Assembly (NCBI GenBank): GCA_009801015.1
Contig: VHZZ01008872.1
Coordinates: 9,978-45,491 of the forward strand
Length of the DNA: 35,514 bases
Direction: 5' to 3'
Source: Silene noctiflora
Taxonomy: Eukaryota; Streptophyta; Magnoliopsida; Caryophyllales; Caryophyllaceae
The number at the start of each line of letters is the position of its first letter. Position 1 is the first letter of the stretch. The notes beneath the pieces were generated by a model. The model was given only the letters and a program-made list of their open reading frames with translations, ran no database searches and was not told where the DNA came from. The translations under genes and the position numbers were made by a program. Positions 23,052 to 32,244 of the stretch are shown piece after piece.

Positions 23052-23371
23052 CAGTAAGTAGATTATACATCTAATGTATTATCTCAAATTGTGTTATTTT
23101 TTAGCATTATAATAAAGTTTTTGAGTTCTATTTTAAAGATTATGAGCTTTTATATAAGGTTTGTGAGTTCGTTCACTTAAATATTAAGCTCAAAAAATTA
23201 TAATATAATTCAAAAACTTTACTTATAAGCTCAGTTAAATTTAAGTTTTGACGGCAAAAAATTAAAATGTACTCTGTAACTTATAAACTTTTAAAAGCTC
23301 AAAAAAAAAATACACATAAGGTTAATAACAAATGAGGTATGAAGTACATCCGATATATGTTCCTTTTTCTC
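23052..23371. mobile_element. MITE family X, copy 2
   Basis: Begins CAGTAAGTAGATTATACATC and ends TATATGTTCCTTTTTCTC. It shares interior strings (TTAGCATTATAATAAAGTTT, TTTTAAAGATTATGAG) with copies 1 and 3 in the same orientation. No target duplication was seen, so this copy may be older or rearranged. It lies only 99 bp from copy 1. Confidence 0.7.
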
Positions 23372-23633
23372 GTAATTCCTGAAAAGAAAAGAAATTGTAT
23401 GATATCCAATTTACATAAGAGGAAGAATATTAGCATTAAATCAAAATATAACAAATTAAGAAGATGTGGAAAAACAAAATGCACCTAATCAATTTTATTA
23501 ATTACTTTTACTTGTACTATAAAATGACCCAAAACTACACTACATTATTTCAAGCCAAAAAAAAAAACATACTAATTTCCCTAATTAATTCACAAATATA
23601 AAGTGCTTATAAATTATAATTATTATTATTATT

Positions 23634-24478
23634 ATGGATTCGAAATGTTTCATGATAACTATGTTTGTCATGCTACTAATAGTAGCACCAGGTAAAGTTT
23701 TATTTGTTCTTGTTTTCATTTTTAATATCTAGCAATATCGATCTACTCATGTCATAAAAGTCGTTTTTAAATGTTTGCATCGCAGTGGTGGAATCAAGAT
23801 TTAAGATTTAGAGTTCTTGAGAACCGAAATTAGATTTAATGGGGAAAAAAGTATTGAGTAACCTTGGAGTAAAAAAAATTAACTAAACATCTCATTTCTT
23901 ACCTCTAGCAATATCAATCTACACATGTCATCTAGACGTTTTAATGTTTGCATGTAGGGGTGAAATCGAGATTTAAAATTTTAAAAACGGAAAAAGATAA
24001 AAAAAGATTTAAAAAAAATATAGAGGACGCGAACAAGACATGTAACTAAGTAACCTAGGAGTAATTAAAAGTTTTTAACTAAAATTTCAAGTTTTTTTCA
24101 TGGTGGTGATTGACCTTGGTAGTCCTCTCGTTCCATCACTGTTTGTATATGTGTATATTTTGTTCACATAGAACACGACTAATTAAATCATGGGTATTTT
24201 TAATCCGTTAATTTAAATCCCGACTTTTCAAATAAAGTTATTAGAGTTGTATAATGAATTATGTTATTTGAATTGCAGGATATAAGTTTGTTGGTGTGAA
24301 TGCAAGGGCTCAAAATAATTTTGAAGGTGAAGTTGGATTGGAGAGATTATCAAGGGATAATATTCATACAAATATAATTTATAATGCACCATGCAAAACT
24401 GAGGAAGAATGTCAAAAAATATGCCCTCCAATTACCACATATAGGAGATGTATTGATGGCCTTTGTTATTGTCGATAA
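23634..24478 (+). CDS. secreted six-cysteine defensin/NCR-like peptide (two exons)
   Basis: Exon 1 (23634-23691) encodes the signal peptide MDSKCFMITMFVMLLIVAP. After a 587-bp phase-1 intron (donor GTAAAG, acceptor TTGCAG), exon 2 (24279-24478) completes an 85-residue protein. The secreted part is a ~37-residue acidic/polar pro-region followed by six cysteines: C-x5-C-x3-C-x8-C-x4-C-x-C at the very C-terminus (PCKTEEECQKIC ... CIDGLCYCR). Pattern and gene structure closely match the nodule-specific cysteine-rich / defensin-like peptides known from legumes, yet nothing else here suggests a legume. It is transcribed away from the other cysteine-rich gene (21369), with the same intron position and phase. 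Likely an extracellular defence or signalling peptide; target unknown. Confidence 0.75.
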
Positions 24479-24529
24479 GAGTCCCTTAAATAATCATTCG
24501 TAATTGAATAATTTCGTGTTATGTTTTTG

Positions 24530-24934
24530 TTAAATTTGTATGCAAGATTATAATGAAGAAAAAAAAATTTACATTCGAATTTAGTTCTTGATCATTTGTT
24601 TCTCGGTTATATTGAATTAAAGAGTTGATCATCGATGTGTAATCCATCAATTTGTTTTGAAGCGAGTAAAATAGAAAGAATACAAATTCTCATTTGTGAC
24701 GGGTTAAATAAAACTCAAATATGTAGATAAAATCCAAATTCTCAGTTATATTAATCTTCATAGGCTCTATTCTTTTAGATCAAACTTTTTTTTAGAGTGA
24801 AATTTTATGAATTGAATTTAATGGAACTAAACTGAAATGGATTGAATGAAGCTGAATTGAACTAAAGTACGAGTTAATTTATGAAGAGATGAGCCGAACT
24901 TTTTTTGACATTATAATCTTGCATACAAATTTAA
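24530..24934. repeat. perfect 26-bp inverted repeat flanking a 353-bp spacer
   Basis: The left arm at 24530-24555 (TTAAATTTGTATGCAAGATT then ATAATG) is exactly complementary to the right arm at 24909-24934. The left arm begins 52 bp after the stop codon of the cysteine-rich peptide gene, inside its likely 3' UTR. Runs of A and T next to the arms extend the symmetry. There is no coding capacity between them. It could be a MITE or an inverted copy of the gene's 3' end. Confidence 0.85.
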
Positions 24935-25283
24935 GGCCCGTTTGCATGTTCTAACACTTTCCAGGGGAAGTCGTTCTTTAATTTAGAGGATATATATGTC
25001 CTCGAGAAGAGTTAGCATATGTTGTGCTTATTTTACCATAACTTATTGAGAAATCGTCTCTCCTAAATTTTAGTTTTATTTGTATGTGCTTAATTAAAAT
25101 AGCTAATTAATCTTTCACATTTCATCTTACACTAGTTGGTAATTTATCTCGTAAGATGGACGAACAATTAACAATTCATAACTGATTAATTACCGGATTT
25201 AAATATCTTATTTAAAACGAGAGTAATTAACCTTGCGAAACCGTCTTATAAAGCATAAAAAAAAAAATCAAATTCTTTGCACT
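24935..25283. other. gene-free AT-rich stretch
   Basis: No open frame, RNA or repeat structure that I could support. Confidence 0.4.
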
Positions 25284-25291
25284 AGAGTAGG

Positions 25292-25819
25292 TAGACCTGG
25301 CAAACAGGTCGGGTCGTGTCGTGTTCGTGTTCGTGTCAATATTAAACGGGTCACCACTACCCCAACCCTAACCCAACCCAATTATATGAACGGGTCATTT
25401 GTCTCAACCCTAACCCGACCCATTTAATTTTTCTATAACCCAACCCGACCTGTTTAACCCATTTATCTTTAAGCAGATCATTTTTAACCCACTTAACTCG
25501 TTTAACCCAATAAACTAATATAATAAACTACGTTTTTTAACCCTATTATCCAAAAAATGATGAATGGAAATGCTAATTTTAAGTTGTTTTGTGGAATTAT
25601 TGACTAAAGGCAAATATATTATGACAATTTTAAATAAATGGGTTATTCGTGTCGGGTTCGTGTCAAAATATATCAACCCTAACCCGACCCATTTAAGTTT
25701 CGAGTCGTGTCGTGTCAACCCAATTATTTAAATGGGTCACAACGTCTTGACCCTAACCCGCTAATTTCGTGTTGGATTCGTGTCGTGTTTTCGGGTCGTG
25801 TCAGTAATTGCCGCCTCTA
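25292..25819. mobile_element. hAT-like non-autonomous element, 528 bp, 8-bp target duplication
   Basis: Left end TAGACCTGGCAA and reversed right end TAGAGGCGGCAA are terminal inverted repeats (9 of 12 match). They are bounded by an exact 8-bp direct duplication AGAGTAGG at 25284-25291 and 25820-25827, the size made by hAT transposases. The interior is an array of GGGTCGTGTCGTGTTCGTGT and AACCCTAACCCGACCCA strings in opposite orientations, giving a foldback structure. No coding capacity. It lies about 200 bp upstream of the GARP-like gene. Confidence 0.9.
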
Positions 25820-26026
25820 AGAGTAGGTCTTTGTTACAAGACCCGACCATATCCATTAGGTCTTAAAAATAAAACCCAAATTCTCTATATAAACAATATG
25901 ATATTTAACCCGTTTTAAATTTAAGACGAATTTCTCGTATAAAACCCTACATAAAGAAGCAGATCTTGTTTATTTGATTGTCTCCTGAAAACCCTAACTT
26001 TTTCGACACGAAAGAAGTGTTTGCCA

Positions 26027-26929
26027 ATGGATCATCTATCTGCTGATAATCAACCGTTTTCGACCAATTCCGAATATCCACGTCGACGTGGCCTTCTTCT
26101 TTTTAGATGGACACCGGAGTTGCGTAATAAGTTTGATGAAGCTGTCAATTCTTTGGGTGGTGCTGAACGTATGTTGTTAATTATCCTCCTCTTTATTTAT
26201 TATTTTCTCATCCTTTTTTCTAATTATAATACGAAAATTGTGTTGGATTTTATGATGTTGTGATTAAAATACGTTAGTTTTGGTAATTTAATTAGATAGA
26301 ATATACTCGATTGTATGATTAATTGGTAAAATATTTAAAGGTTTATGATTTATGGGTAAAATACAATTACGATTTTTGATTAAAATATATATGGGAAGCA
26401 GAATTGAGTTTTGGCCTCCATTACATGAAATTCGTTGTTAGACTATTGTGGAGTACATATTACTAACCGTGACATATATCTTTATTACAGACTGCCGAGG
26501 ACATACTAGAATTGATGGGCAATGTTAACCACTTAAATAAAACAATAGTCGCCTCCCACCTCCAGGTAAACTTGTTCCTCCCCTCGCCTCGCCCAAATTC
26601 ATTTGCTTTCCTTATACGTTCTTTGTGAGGAGTACTTTAATCAAAAGTTAAACAAATAATTGAGACGGATTGAGTATCAATTACTAGCTACTGATATCCT
26701 TTGAAATGACAGCAAAATTGTGTACTTTGTGTTCCAGAAATATAAGAAACGTGCGGAAAGACAGAGCCGTGTCCGCAACCTAGAAGAGAACTCAGCATAC
26801 CCGGCTGACCCCTTCGAGGAGAGTCGCCGTGCTTCTGCTTATTCCCTTGAATACCTCCTCAATCATGTCCACAACTCAAATGATACCACTTCTCATAGAT
26901 CAATAGGAAATTATTCGTATTTCTCGTGA
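26027..26929 (+). CDS. small GARP/G2-like MYB-type DNA-binding protein (one junction unresolved)
   Basis: Three blocks are visible. Exon 1 (26027-26168) ends in RWTPELRNKFDEAVNSLGGAE. A block at 26491-26565 encodes TAEDILELMGNVNHLNKTIV then ASHLQ. Exon 3 (26738-26929) starts KYKKRAERQSR and runs to the stop. Together they form one GARP B-motif (RWTPELH...SHLQKY), the DNA-binding domain of type-B ARR, KANADI and PHR factors, in a protein of about 135 residues with no receiver domain. Exon 1 ends in phase 1 (GAAC|GTATG) but the second block reads in phase 0, so the expected 'R-A' of the LGGxERATP stretch is missing. Either a 5-nt microexon or non-standard splice is used, or the gene is broken. 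The ATG follows an ACCCTAAC leader. A nuclear transcription regulator, if intact. Confidence 0.65.
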
Positions 26930-27674
26930 ATTTGGTTGTTCGCTTTTGCATATTCTTTTTACTGATTTTCGTATACATTTTCCTTATTTTTGGTTGGAGA
27001 TGGATATTTGATTGTTTTCTCAGTTGAATTTAATTCCTTTTTGCCAATTTTTTTTTTTTTTTTTTGTGTTGACGATCCCTGAAATGCAGACTTCCCTTCC
27101 CCCCTCTAATATGCTGAAGTTATCGAGAGAACGGTTTCTTTAGTCTGACGCTTATATAGTCTGGGATTATATCAGACTTCCCTGCCTTGAATGCCTAAAT
27201 TGTGCCTCATCTGCTGATGATCTTTTTCAGGTAGAAAAATGAAGTTGACAGTAAGAAATAGTCGAACCATGGCTTGGTTCGATGGTGTTAAAAATTCAGT
27301 TGACTATCATGGAATTAATCATGTACCAATCTTCGATATCATCAGAATCATCAGCAGGTTTCTTGATCATACCAGATGAATCCTGTCTTCTTTGAATGCA
27401 GGGCACCCTGCAACTTAACTGACCATCCATTGTAATTATCTCCTTTCAATTCAACAATTATCAAGTGTGCAGCTAAGAATACCTCGGTAAATGTTATATT
27501 TGCAGCTAAGAATTACTCGGTAAATATTTTTCATAAATATCCAATTATCAAGTGTGCAGCAGGGTAAAACAAGTAGTCCAATATTTAAAGACCAAGTGAG
27601 TGAGTCACATAAAACAGAAAACACATACCCAAGTCTTAAATAACAGAAACCGCACATATTTCACATACTAATTA
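26930..27674. other. intergenic between convergent genes
   Basis: Holds the 3' flank of the GARP-like gene and of the minus-strand gene at 27675. A short duplication (AATTATCAAGTGTGCAGC at about 27456 and 27542, with GCAGCTAAGAATWCTCGGTAAAT repeated between) is present. No gene seen. Confidence 0.5.
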
Positions 27675-29112
27675 CTAAGGCTGCGTTACCACCATAAATG
27701 GTTCGATAACAATCATTGTATCAATCAGTCCCCTCACTTCCTCATAACCATAGCTTTCCCAGCTCAGGTTATCAAATGCCAATCCAGGAGCATAAGTAGG
27801 ATGAAATCTTCCGAACGCGGGTACTCCTCCCGGCCAACAATAGGCTGGAGTCATTTGACTTTCAGGACGCCTATAGATCCTTTCCTGACAGAATGCTCTC
27901 CAAGTTGGGTTAGTGTTAGCAACTTGAGATACATCACTTACCCAAAATCTGAAAATCGAAATTGCCATGGATTTCCAAGAAGGATAAAGATTCGGTGCAG
28001 TGCGGGTAACCAAGTTGCCAATGTGACGAAGTCTTAAGTCTCGTGTTATACCGTAGCGCATAACAGTAATTCTAACACATGAAGTTAGAAACCTTTCAAT
28101 GGCTGCACGACGATGCATTCCAACACCTGTATGTATGTATAATAATGCTATTAAAATTCAGAACTAGCAGATTTGATACTGACATTTGTAAGTTTCGTAT
28201 ATCTTATGTAATCGACGATCAAAGATAGGGGACTGGTTCTTAAGCAAATTTAAAACATATATTCTCAGGGACCCAAGGTCCCAGAAATCTCCCTGACCCC
28301 ACTCTCAGTCATCCCTCCAAATTAAGGCAAATTCTCATTTGTGACAGAAGGTATCCGTCACAAGCTTGTGACGGATATCTTTTTGCCAAATTAAAGACCA
28401 TTCTACCATAAAAACAAATAATTTTACCATTCATTCTAACACCCACAAGATTCCATAATCTTATCATCATTCATTAGTAATAATCAATTAACCATAAGCA
28501 AAGGATTTACTTGACATTTTTAACCAAAATTTTCCGTCACAAGCAAGACGTTTTATTACCATAAACATGTACTTAATTAAAACAGGACGTAATTTTATAA
28601 AACCAATCCATATTTAATATCAACAAAATTAATAAAATTAGTCTCTATAAAAGGAAACAATTATACCTTCAGCAAAAAAAAAAAATTACAAAAATAATTA
28701 TAAAAATCAACGAAAAAAAAAGGAAAATATAAAATACAGAAGATATTATACCCAGGGCCGGCCTTTTACCAGCGCGGGCCTGGGGATAATATCTTGAAAA
28801 ACAACAAAATTTATACCTGTGACAAGGATCTGGTTGGAAGATGATCCTACAAGCATTTTTTAAAATAAAAAATTAAAATAATTATAAAAAAAACAATATA
28901 ATCTTGAAAAACAACAAAATTTAAAGGAGAAAAAAATACCGTCGTCCATAGCATCGGAAGCTTGATCACCAGAGGAACCTACACCCATTAAAAAAATAAA
29001 AATATAAAAGGTTGAAAATCAAGTACGAGTTAAGAGAGGGGAAAAAAAAGGAAAAAAAAAAAAAAAAGGAAAAACACAGAAAATTACCACCAGCTTCAAC
29101 AATTTTAACCAT
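27675..29112 (-). CDS. uncharacterised microexon gene A (paralogue of 32245-33776)
   Basis: Four coding exons on the minus strand, all joined by phase-1 introns: 29112-29088 (MVKIVEAG), 28978-28940 (GSSGDQASDAMDD), 28846-28817 (GSSSNQILVT) and 28126-27675 (main body). Lengths 25+39+30+452 = 546 nt, 181 residues. The body contains CVRITVMRYGITRDL, YPSWKSMAISIFRFW, NPTWRAF, PAYCWPGG and LSWESYGYEEVRGLI, each with a counterpart in gene B. There is no signal peptide or membrane segment; the N-terminus is short, acidic and probably disordered. I do not recognise the family. Compared with gene B, about 45 residues at the start of the main exon are missing, so A may be shortened. Weak resemblance of the body to ribosome-inactivating proteins is discussed under findings. 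Every splice site is GT-AG and the frame is unbroken. Confidence 0.6.
28352..28377. repeat. 26-bp perfect palindrome in intron 3 of gene A
   Basis: Symmetric about 28364/28365 with CCGTCACAAGCTTGTGACGG at its core. It is preceded by CAAATTCTCATTTGTGAC (28328-28345), also found at 24683-24700. Shorter or degenerate versions occur at 28531-28550, 29387-29414, 33184-33203, 34178-34201 and 34766-34790. Best read as the terminus of an abundant MITE family. Confidence 0.8.
28741..28794. repeat. 54-bp imperfect palindrome with GC-rich loop
   Basis: Arms AGATATTATACCCAGG (28741-28756) and CCTGGGGATAATATCT (28779-28794) pair at 15 of 16 positions. The 22-nt loop contains GGCCGGCC and CGCGGG and is far more GC-rich than the surrounding intron of gene A. 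A small foldback insertion is likely. Confidence 0.75.
28791..28923. repeat. 23-bp direct repeat bracketing microexon 3 of gene A
   Basis: ATCTTGAAAAACAACAAAAT followed by TTA occurs at 28791-28813 and 28901-28923. On the gene's strand each copy lies within the first bases of an intron that follows a microexon. That is the trace expected if a microexon-plus-intron unit was duplicated in tandem. Confidence 0.85.
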
Positions 29113-29480
29113 TTTTGTTTTTAGTTGAAGAACAAACAAAATTGAACGGAAAAATGAAACGGCAGTTGACGAAGGGAGAATGGTAGTACGACTGTACGAG
29201 TAATATATAGGAATAGCTTGAAGGGTTTAGGGTTTAGTTGATTGGAGTGGTAAGAAAAGGACAAAACAACAACAACTGATTCCAGTAATTAAATTCCACC
29301 TCTTTTTTTGTGTATTTGGAAAAAATGTAGTATAAATCAATGTATTTTTGTTTTGAGTTTGGTGTGAAAATTAAAGTGTCTTTCGACTATCCGTCACAAG
29401 CTCAAGACGGATAGTACTCGTCTCATAATAAGGTAAGTGGGAGGCTAAGCGGAGGTTTATTTTTATTTTCAATTTGTATT
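29113..29480 (-). promoter_or_regulatory. promoter region of gene A (twin of gene B's)
   Basis: GTGGTAAGAAAAGGACAAAA at 29247-29266 is identical to 33878-33897 upstream of gene B. Next to it lie telo-box-like AAACCCTAA motifs on the gene strand (29222-29236) and a possible TATA (TATATATT, about 29203-29210). A second shared 20-mer, TTTTATTTTCAATTTGTATT, is at 29461-29480 here and 33940-33959 in B. The gap between the two blocks is about 150 bp larger in A and contains an inverted-repeat motif (29387-29414), so something inserted here. Confidence 0.7.
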
Positions 29481-29499
29481 TTGGTATAAAGGAAATGTA

Positions 29500-30100
29500 T
29501 GTCTAGCCGTCTATCTAGGGGGGTTAGTAGGGCCGTTGCCCCCTGGCGGATGAGAATTTCTTAAATTTTAGCTAAATTTTTCAAAAAAAAATTCCCCCTT
29601 GAAATTTTTCAACCCTCAAGTTGAAATCCTGACTCTGTCCGTGTATGTCACATTTATTTTTTAAAATTTTTATTAGTGTTTGGGAAAAGTATATGCATAT
29701 GGAGTTTAAAAGAAGTTGGATATTGATTATTTTGTTCATTTTGAAAGATTGAAATAAAGAAAAAGTAGGAATATGTAAAGATATTAATAAATGGATTCCA
29801 AAGAGATGGAAATAACTTAATTGGTTTGTTTCAATGGAGGAGATGTGGTTTGAAAATGATGTTGAAATCCTCACTAGATCCTCATATATATATACTTGTG
29901 CAATTTGACGTGCATGGTGCAATTTGATGTGCATGGTGCAGTTCATAGAGCCTTGTACATGCATGACATGACATGTTTCGTAAAACCGTCCTACCGATAA
30001 GACTAAAAGTAATGTAGAAAAAAATGAAGAATTTAAAAAAAGATGAGAAACGAGGGGAAAAAATAAGACACGCTTATTTCTGCAAGCTAAATCGACTAAA
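29500..30100. other. gene-free stretch with transposon debris
   Basis: Contains a GTCTATCTAGGGGGGTTAGT to AAATCCTGACTCTGTCCG segment (29507-29640) that looks like a decayed short transposon, and a GTGCATGGTGCA(A/G)TT short repeat near 29910-29945. The long minus-strand open frame here has no domain and low-complexity composition. Confidence 0.4.
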
Positions 30101-30101
30101 G

Positions 30102-31295
30102 GCTTGTTTGGTTGACATAGGGGAATTAAAGTTTCCGGGAACTTCAAGTTCACATGAATTTCCAATTCATGTGAATTTCCAAAAAGTGGGAAGTTAATTC
30201 ATGTGGGAACTTCCAATGACCAAGGGAGGCTTGGTAGAGGTGCCAATTAGGGCCGCGGGCCAGTAGGCGGCACGGCACAGCACGGGAACTAGCCCGGCCC
30301 GGCACGGCACGGCACGGTGGTGTTTTCGAGGAGGCACGAGCACAGCCCGAACGTGCTTGCAGCGGGCTACGACGCGGATTTTCAGAAACCTCCGTGCCCA
30401 GGCACGGCACGGCCTAGGCACGATGGAGCACGACACGAACCAGGCACGCGGGCCTGGCACGGCCCGGTCCAGGAATAAGCACGAAGGGCTGAAAATGGCT
30501 GTTGAAATATGGCTGTTGGGGAAGGTAGCCATTGAAGTTGTTTTGTTGTTGGCATGCTGCTGCTGCCTTATTGCGTTTTATTCATTTTTTTTTTTTTCTA
30601 ATACTTTCCAAACTCTATAAATACCACCTTAATTCAATTCATTTCTTCACAATTTAATATTTCAATCCATCTCTTTTTCTCTTCTACAATTCTACTAATC
30701 TTAATTCTTATAAATTGAAATATTACAAGTTACAATATAATTTATAAATACCACCCACTGACCGGATCAAGTTGTTAAAATCGAGTAAATAAAAAATATA
30801 ATTAATTAAGTACATTCATTATTAATAAAATATATATTAAAATCATTAATATTCATAATTTATTAAACAAAAAATACCAAAAAAAAATTAATTAAAAAAA
30901 AAAAATTAAAAAAAAATTCAAATGGGCCGGCCCATGGACTAAGCACAAAAAGCCCATGGGTCAGGCACGACCCAAGCACGAAAATTGTCGTGCCATTAGC
31001 GGGCCACGGCGTGGGCTGGGGTTATTGGGCCTAGCACGGCACGGCCCATAAAGCCCTATACCCGTGCCTGGGCTGAGCCAAAATGAAGAGAAAGCACGAT
31101 GGGCTGCCACGCGGGCCGGCCCAGCACGGCCCACTGCCTACACTAGGGCTTGGTGAGTGACTTCCCACATAATGGAGGAAGTAGATTCATGTGGGAAGTT
31201 CTACTTCCCATGATTTTGGCAACCAAACAACATCATGCTTTTACACTTCCTAGTAAGTTTAAGATCCCATAATTTTAATGGGCAACCAAACAAGC
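30102..31295. mobile_element. outer MITE, split by a nested hAT-like insertion
   Basis: Terminal inverted repeats GCTTGTTTGGTTG (30102-30114) and CAACCAAACAAGC (31283-31295), flanked on both sides by ACTAAA (30095-30100, 31296-31301). Inside, ATGTGGGAACTTCC-type strings on the left and ACTTCCCACAT-type strings on the right are inverted partners, typical of a foldback MITE. The hAT-like element at 30235-31145 sits in the middle. Without it the outer MITE would be about 280 bp. Confidence 0.75.
30235..31145. mobile_element. hAT-like non-autonomous element, 911 bp, GC-rich ends
   Basis: Left end TAGAGGTGCC and reversed right end TAGTGTAGGC, with AGGCTTGG (30227-30234) and GGGCTTGG (31146-31153) as a 7/8 target duplication. 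The outer parts are rich in GGCACGGCACGGC and CCCAGCACGGCCCA; the centre (about 30580-30920) is very AT-rich with long A runs. No transposase. Open frames across the GC-rich ends are by-products of the repeats. Confidence 0.8.
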
Positions 31296-31360
31296 ACTAA
31301 ACCACATAAATGTTTGTACTCATGCACATAATAACCTTTTGATAATTAATTAGCATGACA

Positions 31361-31910
31361 TAGACCTGTTAAAACTCGACCCGACCCATTTTTAAGGTTA
31401 TAAACCCGGTTTTTTCGACCTGTGACCCATTTGACCCGAACCCGAAATGACCCGTTATTTTAGGGTTGAGACCCGACCCGAAAGGATCGACCCGTTGTGT
31501 CAAAGATAAATAAAAAAATTTATAAAAATATTAATATTTATATATTATATTTGAAAAAGATAGTTAAAAATTGTTTTTTTATTATTAAAAATTACAAATA
31601 CAACTAACAAGTCAATTTTATATAACTTTTATAATACTTAATAATAAAAAAAATTATTAAAAAAAAATTAATTTAATAATTATATCAATATAATTAATGT
31701 AAACGTTGAATATGATTAAAATATTAATTTTAAATATGTTTTACGTTTTTAAAAATTATTTTCTAAATTAAAAAGATAGATTAAAAAATATGTTAGAAAT
31801 TAGTTCTTGACCCGTATTCTGACCCTAACCCGATTCGTGACCCGTATAACCCGACCTGTACCTGACCCGACCCGTATTCGACCCGGGACCCGACCCGTTT
31901 GACAGGTCTA
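31361..31910. mobile_element. hAT-like non-autonomous element, 550 bp, perfect 8-bp target duplication
   Basis: Left end TAGACCTGTTAAAAC and reversed right end TAGACCTGTCAAAC are near-perfect terminal inverted repeats. They are bounded by GCATGACA at 31353-31360 and 31911-31918. Subterminal regions consist of GACCCGACCC/GGGTCGGGTC-type strings around an AT-rich core. The ends match those of the element at 25292-25819 (TAGACCTG), so the two belong to one family. Confidence 0.92.
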
Positions 31911-31918
31911 GCATGACA

Positions 31919-32244
31919 TGATCACAAGATGTTCCCGACGGCCCCACATCACTCTCTTTGTACACAAATTCTCATTGAATACGGGCATTATCCGTCACAA
32001 CATGAAGACGAATAATACCCCACTTACGGACTTACCCTTTCCCCTCCCCCACTTGCCTTATTCACCAATTTTGTAGTTTGGCCGATCTAGTTGTATGCCC
32101 AAAAACCATTTAACACAATCTAAGATGTAAAAACTTGGATACATAACAAACAAATTAAAAATCTCCAAACATTACAACTTTAATAACCGTTCCAACAAAA
32201 AGAAATTACCATATATAGAAACCAACTTAAACTCTAAGACAGGA
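31919..32244. other. 3' flank of gene B
   Basis: A MITE-end-like string (CAAATTCTCATTGAATACGG then TTATCCGTCACAAC, from about 31965) is followed by the presumed 3' UTR of gene B. No gene. Confidence 0.45.

Noticed and set aside
22590..23371. CRISPR-like array
   Set aside because: The repeated units are two MITE copies; a plant nuclear sequence has no CRISPR system.
26021..26026. Earlier start (TTG) for the GARP-like gene
   Set aside because: The first ATG at 26027 is in the same frame and follows a normal leader.
29581..30165. 194-residue open frame on the minus strand
   Set aside because: Composition is low-complexity (S, F, I, L), no domain or splice context, and it runs through transposon debris.
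30150..30620. Overlapping open frames rich in R, A, P on both strands
   Set aside because: They are translations of the GGCACGGCACGG array inside the hAT-like element.
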